Shown here: in pieces, positions 1-7,584 of the stretch
How the letters are laid out: the number at the start of each line of letters is the position of its first letter
Numbering within the stretch: the first letter of the stretch is position 1
Origin: Lutimonas halocynthiae
Lineage (GTDB): Bacteria > Bacteroidota > Bacteroidia > Flavobacteriales > Flavobacteriaceae
Length of the DNA: 64,000 nt
NCBI RefSeq assembly: GCF_030409835.1
Contig: NZ_JAUFQO010000002.1
Location: 286,640 to 350,639 of the forward strand
Direction: 5' to 3'
The notes under the pieces: model-generated
The model's database searches: none
The model's input: the letters and a program-made list of their open reading frames with translations, nothing else
Told to the model about the DNA's origin: nothing
Made by a program: the position numbers and the translations under genes

Positions 1-1
1 C

Positions 2-2617
2 GAAGCATTGACTTTAGAAATCCTCATAACCATTCTGGTCATTATCATTATGGTCTTTAATCTTCGAGCTTCAGTATTAATTTCTGGCTTATTGCCTGTG
101 GCGGTTTTAATGGTTTTTATCGCAATGAAACTCTTTGGTGTGGATGCAAACATAGTAGCGCTATCTGGTATTGCTATTGCTATTGGTACCATGGTCGATG
201 TAGGGGTGATACTATCAGAAAATATTATAAGGCATTTGGATGAAGATAATGGTTCACAATCTATTAATACAGTAGTTTATAACGCAACAGCTGAGGTGTC
301 TGGTGCAATCGTAACCGCAGTAATGACCACTATTATTAGTTTCATTCCCGTATTTACAATGATTGGTGCAGAAGGAAAACTATTCAGACCATTAGCCTTT
401 ACGAAAACTTTCGCGTTAACAGCGTCTATTATTGTGGCCTTATTCTTAATACCACCGTTTGCCGCTATTTTATTCAGAAAGAAAAGCATTAATACCAATT
501 TTAAATATGTTTTAAATGGGGTTTTAATAGCATTAGGTATTGCAGCAATAATTTATGGTTATTGGTTAGGGTTAATATTGGTAGGTTTTGGAATCGTTGC
601 ACTTATTAAGCAACAAGAGATACTCTCAGAAAAACAAGCTAATCTTATCAATATAATCATTTCAGTATCGGCTATAGTATTCTTGTTAGCCGAATATTGG
701 AGACCGTTAGGGGTTGACAAAAGTATCTTCTGGAATCTCATTTTTGTAAGTGTAATTTGCTTTGGCTTATTAGGCGTTTTCTCATTATTTATAAAAAACT
801 ACACACGTATTTTAAGGTGGTGTTTAGATAACAAACTGTTGTTTTTATCCCTACCAACAGCTATTGTAATAGCAGGGTTTTTCATTATGAAGAACACAGG
901 TAAAGAGTTTATGCCATCATTAAATGAAGGCTCATTTCTCTTAATGCCAACCTCAATGCCACATTCTGGTGTAGAAGAAAATAAGCGTGTATTGCAGCAA
1001 TTAGATATGGCTGTTGCCAGTATTCCAGAGATTGAAACCGTTGTAGGAAAAGCAGGTCGTACAGAATCCGCTTTAGACCCAGCACCAATGTCAATGTATG
1101 AAAATATGATTCAGTATAAACCCGAATATATGCTGAATGGTAACGGAAAACGCCAACACTACAAAGTAAATGATGAAGGCTTATTTGAACTAAAGGATGG
1201 TCGTTTTATTTCGAATCCTAATAATTCCGAAAATGTCAGCTTTAGCACAGTTAAAAGGTCTCTATTAATTGAAGATAATGATGGTGAGTACTATCGCAAC
1301 TGGAGACCAGAAATACAATCACCAGATGATATTTGGAATGAAATAATAAGGGTTACAAAATTACCAGGTGTAACATCCGCACCAAAGCTACAACCCATTG
1401 AAACCCGATTAGTGATGCTTCAAACTGGAATGCGTGCACCAATGGGAATTAAGGTAAAAGGCCAAGACTTAAAGCAAATTGAAGCGTTTGGGGTGCGATT
1501 AGAAAACATCATTAAGCGTGCCGAAGGTGTTAAAAAGGAAGCCGTATTCGCTGACAGAATTGTTGGTAAACCATATTTACTTATTGATATAGACAGAGAT
1601 AAAATAGCTCGATATGGTATTTCTATACAGGATGTACAAGACGTGTTAAAAATCGCTGTTGGTGGTATGGTATTAACACAAACAGTTGAAGGTCGTGAGC
1701 GATATGGTGTTCGAGTACGATACCCAAGAGAATTGCGAGCAAACCCAACAGACTTACAACAGATTTATGTGCCAGTTGAAAAAGGTAGTCCGATTCCTTT
1801 AAGTGAATTGGCAACCATTCGTTACGAACAAGGCCCACAAGTCATTAAAAGTGAAGATACTTTTTTAGTAGGTTATGTATTGTTTGATAAATTGGATGGA
1901 TTTGCGGAAGTAAGTGTTGTTGAAAACGCACAAGCACTTATTCAAGAAAAAATAAATTCTGGTGAATTGATAGTTCCAAAAGGAATCAATTATGCCTTCA
2001 CAGGAACCTACGAAAATCAATTAAGAGCAGAAAAAACATTATCAGTTGTCGTACCATTGGCATTGGCAATTATCTTTTTAATACTGTATTTCCAATTTCG
2101 CTCAGTGGGAACATCATTAATGGTCTTCACAGGAATAGCTGTGGCTTTTGCTGGAGGCTTTATTATGATTTGGCTCTATGGTCAAGATTGGTTTTTAAAC
2201 TTCAACTTCTTTGGGGAAAATATGCGAGACTTGTTCCAGATGCACCCAATTAATTTAAGTGTAGCTGTTTGGGTTGGATTTATTGCACTCTTCGGAATTG
2301 CAACAGATGATGGTGTAGTAATGGCAACCTATTTAACTCAAACTTTTGACAGGAATACACCAGAAAACAGGAAAGAAATAAGAGCATCAATAGTAGAAGC
2401 GGGTGAAAAACGAATCAGACCATGTTTAATGACTACAGCGACCACAATTTTGGCATTGTTACCAGTACTAACCTCAACAGGACGAGGAAGCGATATTATG
2501 ATACCTATGGCAATACCGAGTTTTGGTGGAATGCTCATAGCCTTAATAACCTTATTTGTGGTACCAGTATTATTTAGCTGGAAAGCGGAGATTCAACTTA
2601 AAAGAACTACAAAATGA
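2..2617 (+). CDS. CusA-like heavy-metal RND efflux pump, 5' end outside window
   Basis: Inner-membrane proton-driven pump of the HME-RND family that moves metal ions through an adaptor and TolC. The frame is open to the first base, so the gene starts upstream. The TM4 motif AIGTMVDVGVILSEN lies about 60 residues in, whereas it sits near residue 400 in complete pumps, so roughly 340 residues are missing. This TM4 motif is of the CusA/SilA (monovalent Cu/Ag) type and differs from the DFGxxxDGA motif of CzcA. From memory of E. coli CusA, the methionine equivalent to M573 is kept (RLVMLQTG), that of M623 is shifted by one (AVGGM) and that of M672 is valine (GPQVIK), so the Cu site may differ. A second TM block near the C-terminus carries GIATDDGVVMATYL. 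The stop overlaps the next ATG by 4 bases, suggesting translational coupling to the TolC gene. Confidence 0.9.
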   Translation, partial: EALTLEILITILVIIIMVFNLRASVLISGLLPVAVLMVFIAMKLFGVDANIVALSGIAIAIGTMVDVGVILSENIIRHLDEDNGSQSINTVVYNATAEVSGAIVTAVMTTIISFIPVFTMIGAEGKLFRPLAFTKTFALTASIIVALFLIPPFAAILFRKKSINTNFKYVLNGVLIALGIAAIIYGYWLGLILVGFGIVALIKQQEILSEKQANLINIIISVSAIVFLLAEYWRPLGVDKSIFWNLIFVSVICFGLLGVFSLFIKNYTRILRWCLDNKLLFLSLPTAIVIAGFFIMKNTGKEFMPSLNEGSFLLMPTSMPHSGVEENKRVLQQLDMAVASIPEIETVVGKAGRTESALDPAPMSMYENMIQYKPEYMLNGNGKRQHYKVNDEGLFELKDGRFISNPNNSENVSFSTVKRSLLIEDNDGEYYRNWRPEIQSPDDIWNEIIRVTKLPGVTSAPKLQPIETRLVMLQTGMRAPMGIKVKGQDLKQIEAFGVRLENIIKRAEGVKKEAVFADRIVGKPYLLIDIDRDKIARYGISIQDVQDVLKIAVGGMVLTQTVEGRERYGVRVRYPRELRANPTDLQQIYVPVEKGSPIPLSELATIRYEQGPQVIKSEDTFLVGYVLFDKLDGFAEVSVVENAQALIQEKINSGELIVPKGINYAFTGTYENQLRAEKTLSVVVPLALAIIFLILYFQFRSVGTSLMVFTGIAVAFAGGFIMIWLYGQDWFLNFNFFGENMRDLFQMHPINLSVAVWVGFIALFGIATDDGVVMATYLTQTFDRNTPENRKEIRASIVEAGEKRIRPCLMTTATTILALLPVLTSTGRGSDIMIPMAIPSFGGMLIALITLFVVPVLFSWKAEIQLKRTTK

Positions 2618-3849
2618 AACAGATAAAATCATACATAAAAACAGTCTTTATACTTGGTTCTATATTCTTTGTTCTCAAAGGAAATGCACAACAATTAGAA
2701 TCACTTATTGCTGTAGCCCTGACAAACAATCCAGAAATTCAAAAATTTGAGTTGAAATATGAAAGAGCTTCGGAACAGGTAAACGAGGTCAATAATATTC
2801 CCAATACCGCATTTGCTGTCGGGTATTTTGTAAGTGAACCAGAAACACGAACAGGTGCGCAAAAGTTTAAAATATCGGCTAATCAAATGTTGCCATGGTT
2901 TGGTACAATTACTTCAAGAGAAAAATATGTGAATTCACTAGCTGAAGCTAAATACGAAGACATTGTTATTGCCAAACGAAAACTAATGTCTTCAGTATCG
3001 CAATCCTATTATAATTTATATACAAATGAAGCAAAACAAGAAGTGTTGAGCGAGAATATAAAACTATTGGAAACCTATGAAACATTGGCACTAACATCGG
3101 TTGAGGTTGGTAAAGCATCTGCTGTAGATGTATTGCGATTGCAAATGCGTCAGAACGAAATGCAACAATTAAAAGATGTTTTAAAGCAACAATTTTTAGC
3201 AGAACAAACAAACTTTAATAATCTATTGAATAGAGCAAATGATGTAACGGTTAATGTAGTAGACGGTTTAACTATACCATCAGAAGATTTTGAAATCAAT
3301 TCTGAAAAATTAGCATTACATCCCGAATTATTGAAATATGACAAGCTCTACCTATCAGTGGAACAATCTGAATTGCTAAACCAAAAAGAAAGCAGCCCTA
3401 TGATTGGTTTTGGGTTAGATTATATCAATGTAGAGAAACGTCCAGATATGGATTTTAGTGACAATGGTAAAGATATTTTGATGCCAATGGTTTCATTAAC
3501 AATACCAATTTTCAACAAAAAATATAAATCGCAAACAAAACAAAACAAGTTGCAGGAACAAGAAATATTGGCGCAAAAACAAGAGCGTTTAAATACGTTA
3601 GAAACGATTTTGGATAAGGCAATAAACGATAGAATTTCTTCAAGAATAAGTTATTCTACCCAAACTAAAAACTTAAAGCAAGCAATTGACGCAGAAGAAA
3701 TAATATTCAAAAGCTATGAAACGGGGACCATTGATTTTAATGATGTTCTGGATATTCAGGAACTACAATTAAAGTTCCAAATGAACCAAATAGAATCAGT
3801 GAAAACCTACTATGTACAAACAACAATCATCAATTATTTAAGTAACTAA
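2614..3849 (+). CDS. TolC family outer-membrane efflux protein
   Basis: Outer-membrane channel partner of the preceding RND pump. The 411-residue protein starts with a Sec signal peptide (hydrophobic VFILGSIFFVL, cleavage after GNA near residue 25). It then shows two repeats of long amphipathic helices rich in Q, E, K and L, typical of the TolC periplasmic tunnel, with short beta segments. Length is usual for the family (400-450). The ATG overlaps the stop of the pump gene (ATGA). Together with the adaptor at 4557 it would complete a tripartite exporter. Family is clear; the metal specificity comes from context. Confidence 0.9.
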   Translation: MKQIKSYIKTVFILGSIFFVLKGNAQQLESLIAVALTNNPEIQKFELKYERASEQVNEVNNIPNTAFAVGYFVSEPETRTGAQKFKISANQMLPWFGTITSREKYVNSLAEAKYEDIVIAKRKLMSSVSQSYYNLYTNEAKQEVLSENIKLLETYETLALTSVEVGKASAVDVLRLQMRQNEMQQLKDVLKQQFLAEQTNFNNLLNRANDVTVNVVDGLTIPSEDFEINSEKLALHPELLKYDKLYLSVEQSELLNQKESSPMIGFGLDYINVEKRPDMDFSDNGKDILMPMVSLTIPIFNKKYKSQTKQNKLQEQEILAQKQERLNTLETILDKAINDRISSRISYSTQTKNLKQAIDAEEIIFKSYETGTIDFNDVLDIQELQLKFQMNQIESVKTYYVQTTIINYLSN

Positions 3850-3863
3850 AAACAAGTATAAAT
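3848..3863 (+). repeat. 16-bp leader repeat, copy 1
   Basis: AAAAACAAGTATAAAT occurs here and again at 6332-6347. Each copy lies in a short intergenic leader, and each is followed 14-15 bases later by ACAATGAA opening a lipoprotein-type reading frame. The repeat suggests a duplicated leader within the metal operon. Whether it has a regulatory role is not known. Confidence 0.6.
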
Positions 3864-3877
3864 TAAAATTAAAAACA

Positions 3878-3967
3878 ATGAAGAAATTACGATTAACAAC
3901 AATTATGGTTATGGTTTTTTAAAGCCTATCTGCAACGTCTTGTAAAGACGCTAAAAAAGAAAAATAA
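3878..3967 (+). pseudogene. Remnant of a small lipoprotein with an in-frame stop
   Basis: Starting at ATG 3878, the frame reads MKKLRLTTIMVMVF, a TAA stop at 3920-3922, then SLSATSCKDAKKEK and a second TAA at 3965-3967. If the first stop is read through, this is a complete lipoprotein signal peptide with an SATSC-type lipobox and a Lys-rich start of the mature chain. It then ends, as if the rest was deleted. It resembles the N-terminus of the HMA lipoprotein at 6408. Most likely it is a decayed copy left by duplication and deletion; a nonsense-containing peptide of no function is the simplest reading. Confidence 0.55.
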
Positions 3968-4017
3968 GTGTAACAGTAGGAGCCGAATAACTCTGCTCCT
4001 GCATAAAATTAAAAAAA

Positions 4018-4545
4018 ATGAACAAAATTAAATTAATTACAGTGGTTGCTATTTTAGCTCTCTTTTCCTTCGCTGCTTGTGACAATTCAGATTTACCATC
4101 TGATAAACGAATTGAAGGAACTTATGTAGGTACAGTTTCTAATGTTTTAGGTAAAACTTCTTTGAATACCAAAGGTGATGCTATTGCTGAAATTACAAAG
4201 ATTGGAAATCAAATGATTCAGGTACATCTGTACAATTCCGAATTAGATTCGACTTTTATGTTGAATTATTATGAAGATATGGATAGAATCAATGTATGTT
4301 TCACTGGTGAAGACTTTGAAGAAATGTATGGTCATATGCTTGGTCAAGGACATATAAATGGAGGCATGATGAATGATATTGGAAATAATGAAACTGAATG
4401 GATGCATCACCTAAATGACGAACATCAGGAAGGGGATAAACATTTCGGAGGTTTCAATATGTTAAATGAAACTTTTGAATATCATTTTAACCAAAGGGAA
4501 GAAGGAGAAATACACAATTATATATTTAGTGGAATGAGACAATAA
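4018..4545 (+). CDS. His/Met-rich lipoprotein of the metal efflux operon
   Basis: A 175-residue protein with a lipoprotein signal (ALFSFAAC, lipidated Cys at residue 21). I do not recognise a named family. The first half is beta-rich (EGTYVGTVSNV). The second half holds many His, Met, Asp and Glu residues, including MYGHMLGQGH, EWMHHLNDEH and KHFGGFNM, a composition common in periplasmic copper or silver chaperones. It lies between the TolC gene and the CusB adaptor gene, where other systems encode small periplasmic metal carriers such as CusF, and only 11 bases before the adaptor. A role as a periplasmic or outer-membrane metal-binding accessory is an inference from composition and position. 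Confidence 0.75.
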   Translation: MNKIKLITVVAILALFSFAACDNSDLPSDKRIEGTYVGTVSNVLGKTSLNTKGDAIAEITKIGNQMIQVHLYNSELDSTFMLNYYEDMDRINVCFTGEDFEEMYGHMLGQGHINGGMMNDIGNNETEWMHHLNDEHQEGDKHFGGFNMLNETFEYHFNQREEGEIHNYIFSGMRQ

Positions 4546-4556
4546 AGATTATAATT

Positions 4557-6329
4557 ATGAAAAAATACGCAATTTACATAGGAATATTGGTCATAGGGCT
4601 ACTCTTAGGGTGGGTCATTTTTGGCGATTCACCTAATAAAGAAACGGAGCATAATCATAATGAAGTCGTAGAAACTAATCAAATGTGGACGTGCTCTATG
4701 CATCCACAAATTATGCAACCAGAACCAGGCGATTGTCCCATTTGTGGTATGGATTTAATTCCTGCTGATGGTGGAAGTGATGTATTGTTGGCGGACCAAT
4801 TCAAACTGACTGAAAATGCAATGGCCTTAGCCAATATTCAAACAACCATTGTGAGTAAAGGAAATGTAGAAGGCAATACCATAAAATTATCTGGTAAAAT
4901 TGCTGAAAACGAAGAAGCCAATGCAGTTCAGGTCAGTTACTTTGCTGGTAGAATTGAACGGTTGGATGTGAGTTTTACAGGCGAAGAAGTTCGTAAAGGA
5001 CAGCTTTTGGCAACCATTTATTCGCCAGAACTGTATGCAGCACAACAAGAATTGATTACAGCAGGGTCTTTAAAAGAATCGCAACCTGATTTATACAAAG
5101 CAGTTCGTAACAAATTGAAGCTATGGAAGCTATCTGAAATTCAAATCAATCAGATTGAAGAAACGGGAAAAGTGCAAGAAAATTTTCCTCTCTATGCAAC
5201 CGTTTCAGGAACAGTTACAGAAAAGTTGGTAGAGCAAGGGGATTACATCAAACAAGGTCAACCCTTATTAAATATTGCGAACCTCAACACGGTTTGGGGA
5301 AATTTTGATGTCTATGAAAATCAGATTAATCGTTTTAAAAAAGGACAGGAAGTGTTGATAACAACCAATGCCTATCCTAACAAGGAATTTAAAGGTAAAG
5401 TTGATTTCATAGACCCAATTCTAAACACCAAAACAAGAACCGTAACCTTGCGTGTGGTTCTAAACAATATGGATGATAGGTTTAAACCAGGAATGTTTGT
5501 AATCGCAAATATTGAAGGTTCTACAAGTAACAATGACGAAGTATTAACAATTCCTGTAACTGCTGTTTTATGGACAGGTGAGCGTTCTGTAGTTTATCTT
5601 AAATCAAATCCAGACCAACCCGTTTTTGAAATGCGTGAAATTAAAATAGGCAATCAAATAGGGAATGAATACGAAGTTTTAGAAGGCTTAATTGTTGGAA
5701 ATGAAATTGTAACTAACGGAACCTTTACCGTAGATGCAGCAGCACAATTACAAGGTAAAAAGTCTATGATGAATAAGGAAGGAGGGAAAGTAGTGACAGG
5801 TCATGAAGGACATTTGGGAATGGATAACAATTCAGTCAATAAAGAAAATGACCATACCAATATGAATGAACGTTTGATAGTATCAGAGAAATTTCAAGAG
5901 CAACTAAAAGCGGTTTTGCATGAGTATATCAATTTAAAAGATGATTTAGTAAACGAAGATTCAAAAGGTACTTCGGAAAGCGCAACCACTTTACTTAATA
6001 ATTTGAGCAAGGTAGATATGAAATTGTTATCGGATATTAAGGCTCATAGCCATTGGATGTCATTAGAAAAAGAAATAAAATCATCTGCAACATCCATTTC
6101 TAAAACGTCAGGTATAAAAATACAAAGAGAATATTTCAAGCATTTGTCATCACACTTAATCAATGCAGTTCAATTGTTTGGTGTCAATGAAAAAGTCTAT
6201 GTAGAATTTTGCCCCATGGCAGATAACAACAAGGGTGCATATTGGTTGAGTGAAGAAGAAAAAGTCATCAATCCATATTTTGGCGAGGCAATGCTAACCT
6301 GTGGTGAAGTAAAACAAGTAATAGAATAA
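4557..6329 (+). CDS. CusB/HlyD family RND adaptor with metal-binding and DUF3347 domains
   Basis: Periplasmic adaptor (membrane fusion protein) bridging the RND pump and TolC. The 590-residue protein has an N-terminal membrane anchor (residues 4-22). A heavy-metal binding domain follows at 43-70, with CSMHPQ and CPICGMDL (Cys46, Cys60, Cys63). The barrel-sandwich and beta-barrel adaptor core spans about 95-400. A C-terminal DUF3347 domain begins at about 435 and contains VEFCPMADNNKGAYW near the end. A linker rich in His, Met and Asn (about 405-430) separates core and DUF3347. It is longer than plain CusB (about 400) because of the two added metal-linked domains, an arrangement known in Bacteroidota copper efflux systems. 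It is the adaptor expected for the CusA-like pump at the window start. Confidence 0.92.
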   Translation: MKKYAIYIGILVIGLLLGWVIFGDSPNKETEHNHNEVVETNQMWTCSMHPQIMQPEPGDCPICGMDLIPADGGSDVLLADQFKLTENAMALANIQTTIVSKGNVEGNTIKLSGKIAENEEANAVQVSYFAGRIERLDVSFTGEEVRKGQLLATIYSPELYAAQQELITAGSLKESQPDLYKAVRNKLKLWKLSEIQINQIEETGKVQENFPLYATVSGTVTEKLVEQGDYIKQGQPLLNIANLNTVWGNFDVYENQINRFKKGQEVLITTNAYPNKEFKGKVDFIDPILNTKTRTVTLRVVLNNMDDRFKPGMFVIANIEGSTSNNDEVLTIPVTAVLWTGERSVVYLKSNPDQPVFEMREIKIGNQIGNEYEVLEGLIVGNEIVTNGTFTVDAAAQLQGKKSMMNKEGGKVVTGHEGHLGMDNNSVNKENDHTNMNERLIVSEKFQEQLKAVLHEYINLKDDLVNEDSKGTSESATTLLNNLSKVDMKLLSDIKAHSHWMSLEKEIKSSATSISKTSGIKIQREYFKHLSSHLINAVQLFGVNEKVYVEFCPMADNNKGAYWLSEEEKVINPYFGEAMLTCGEVKQVIE

Positions 6330-6331
6330 AT

Positions 6332-6347
6332 AAAAACAAGTATAAAT
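6332..6347 (+). repeat. 16-bp leader repeat, copy 2
   Basis: Second copy of AAAAACAAGTATAAAT (first at 3848-3863). It sits just before the ATG at 6363, upstream of the HMA lipoprotein. The bases after it also resemble copy 1 (both AT-only, ending ACAATGAA). Confidence 0.6.
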
Positions 6348-6407
6348 ATTAAATTTTAAACAATGAATTTTTCAAAGATAAATCAAGAACACAAAAACAA
6401 AAATGTA

Positions 6408-6851
6408 ATGGACGTGAGTAAAAAAGTAATTTTAAGTGTAGCTGTAATTGCAGCAATTAGTTTAACAAGTTGCAAAAACGAAACTAAAAAAGAAACAGAA
6501 AGTACAACTACTGAAATGTCTAAAGAAATGGCTATGACAGAATTATCTTTTGGCGTTAGAGGTAACTGCGGAATGTGCAAAAAGACAATTGAAAAAGCTG
6601 CTAAAAGTGTTGAAGGAGTGTCGGAAGCCAATTGGGATGTCGATAAAAAGAAAATTGATGTGTCTTTTGATGATACTAAAACCGATGCAATGGCAATTCA
6701 TACTGCTATTGCCGAATCAGGATATGATACTGAAAAAGTTTCTGGTGATGAAGAAGCCTACAAAAATTTAGCAAGTTGTTGCCAATATGACCATGAGATG
6801 AAAATGAATCGATCTGAAGAAAAAGATAACCATTCAAACCATGATCACTGA
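6408..6851 (+). CDS. Heavy-metal-associated (HMA) domain lipoprotein
   Basis: Probable periplasmic metal-binding lipoprotein. From the ATG at 6408 the protein begins MDVSKKVILSVAVIAAISL with lipobox LTSC (Cys22), a textbook lipoprotein signal. The ATG at 6363 would add 15 mostly polar residues in front and is less likely, although it follows the 16-bp leader repeat. An HMA-like ferredoxin fold follows, with GNCGMCKKTIEKA giving the CxxC metal site, then SVEGVSEANWDVDKKKIDV. The C-terminal tail adds ASCCQYDHEM and a His-rich end (HSNHDH). It is the last gene of the first operon, before a terminator at 6911-6940. It likely binds Cu(I) or a similar ion, a role inferred from motif and context. 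Confidence 0.88.
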   Translation: MDVSKKVILSVAVIAAISLTSCKNETKKETESTTTEMSKEMAMTELSFGVRGNCGMCKKTIEKAAKSVEGVSEANWDVDKKKIDVSFDDTKTDAMAIHTAIAESGYDTEKVSGDEEAYKNLASCCQYDHEMKMNRSEEKDNHSNHDH

Positions 6852-6910
6852 TGTAACTTATTAAACGATCAATAGAAAAATAATTGTCAAATATTGTTTA
6901 TTTGAAAAAA

Positions 6911-6940
6911 CTAACCCGGGTGAATTTAATTCGGGTTTTT
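6911..6940 (+). terminator. Intrinsic terminator after the HMA lipoprotein
   Basis: Arms AACCCG (6913-6918) and CGGGTT (6932-6937) flank an AT-rich loop that can itself pair in part (GAATT/AATTC), followed by a T run. It lies about 60 bases after the stop and ends the first metal operon. Confidence 0.8.
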
Positions 6941-7143
6941 AAATGATTAATTTTTGACAAAAGGGTCATCATAATATCATTTATAACCCTACCCTATCAA
7001 ACCCTTAATCTAATTCACCTAAAACCTTCTGTATTAGACATAAATAACAATAGGATTTATGATACAATTTAAAAATAACTTCAATATGGATACTAAATAG
7101 TTTTAGAATGACTTTTCGCACAACCATTGCATTAATAAATTTT

Positions 7144-7151
7144 TATATTTG
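7144..7151 (+). promoter_or_regulatory. -7 box TATATTTG before the DUF6660 gene
   Basis: Matches the Bacteroidota -7 consensus TAnnTTTG. The nearest TTG upstream (7127-7129) gives a 14-base spacer, shorter than usual, so the -33 element is doubtful. The box ends only 4 bases before the GTG start codon at 7156, which would make the transcript leaderless or nearly so. Confidence 0.4.
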
Positions 7152-7155
7152 TTGA

Positions 7156-7467
7156 GTGAAAATTCTAACATTCATATTAGCAATTATTATACTGATTCTA
7201 TCAGTAAAACCATGTTCTGACGGTCTAAATCTCGAGGACCAAAATCCAACGGAAATTAGTAGCAATCACAACCATCAGGAAGACAGTGACGATTCTTGTC
7301 CAGTAACTTGCATTTGTAACTGTTGCGGGATGTCAATTACCTACGAGCCTTTGGGCTCTTTTAATCTCACAACTAACTCAAAAATTTCTACAGAAATATT
7401 TTCTTCATATCAATCTCTGTATAGATTTGATTATCATTCCAATATTTGGCAACCGCCACAAGTTTAA
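7156..7467 (+). CDS. DUF6660 family small Cys/His-rich secreted protein
   Basis: A 103-residue protein of the type found beside CzcA-like pumps in Bacteroidota (DUF6660, from memory). It has an N-terminal hydrophobic segment (ILTFILAIIILILSV) acting as signal or anchor, then an Asn/His/Asp stretch and a cysteine cluster CPVTCICNCCGMS that could bind metal. Function is unknown. The start is GTG; no in-frame ATG lies near enough to keep the signal segment. It precedes the CzcA-TolC fusion gene by 117 bases and is probably co-expressed with it. A role in metal sensing or periplasmic binding is inferred only from composition and context. Confidence 0.75.
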   Translation: MKILTFILAIIILILSVKPCSDGLNLEDQNPTEISSNHNHQEDSDDSCPVTCICNCCGMSITYEPLGSFNLTTNSKISTEIFSSYQSLYRFDYHSNIWQPPQV

Positions 7468-7584
7468 TTCAGATTTTATAGGATAATTACATCCTTTTAT
7501 GAACCTAAATTGGTTCTTATTACTTCGTTTACACCTATTAGATTGGTGTTTATCGAATAGTTTAACTGAATTAACACATTATTT

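Larger units (their letters stand above)
6852..7155. other. Intergenic gap between two metal operons
   Basis: No coding region seen. It holds the terminator at 6911-6940 and, at its right end, the -7 box preceding the DUF6660 gene. The rest is AT-rich with no other repeat that I could see. Confidence 0.6.

Noticed and set aside
2556..2750. A 64-residue plus-strand frame across the pump/TolC junction
   Set aside because: Out of frame with both well-supported genes and without features of its own.
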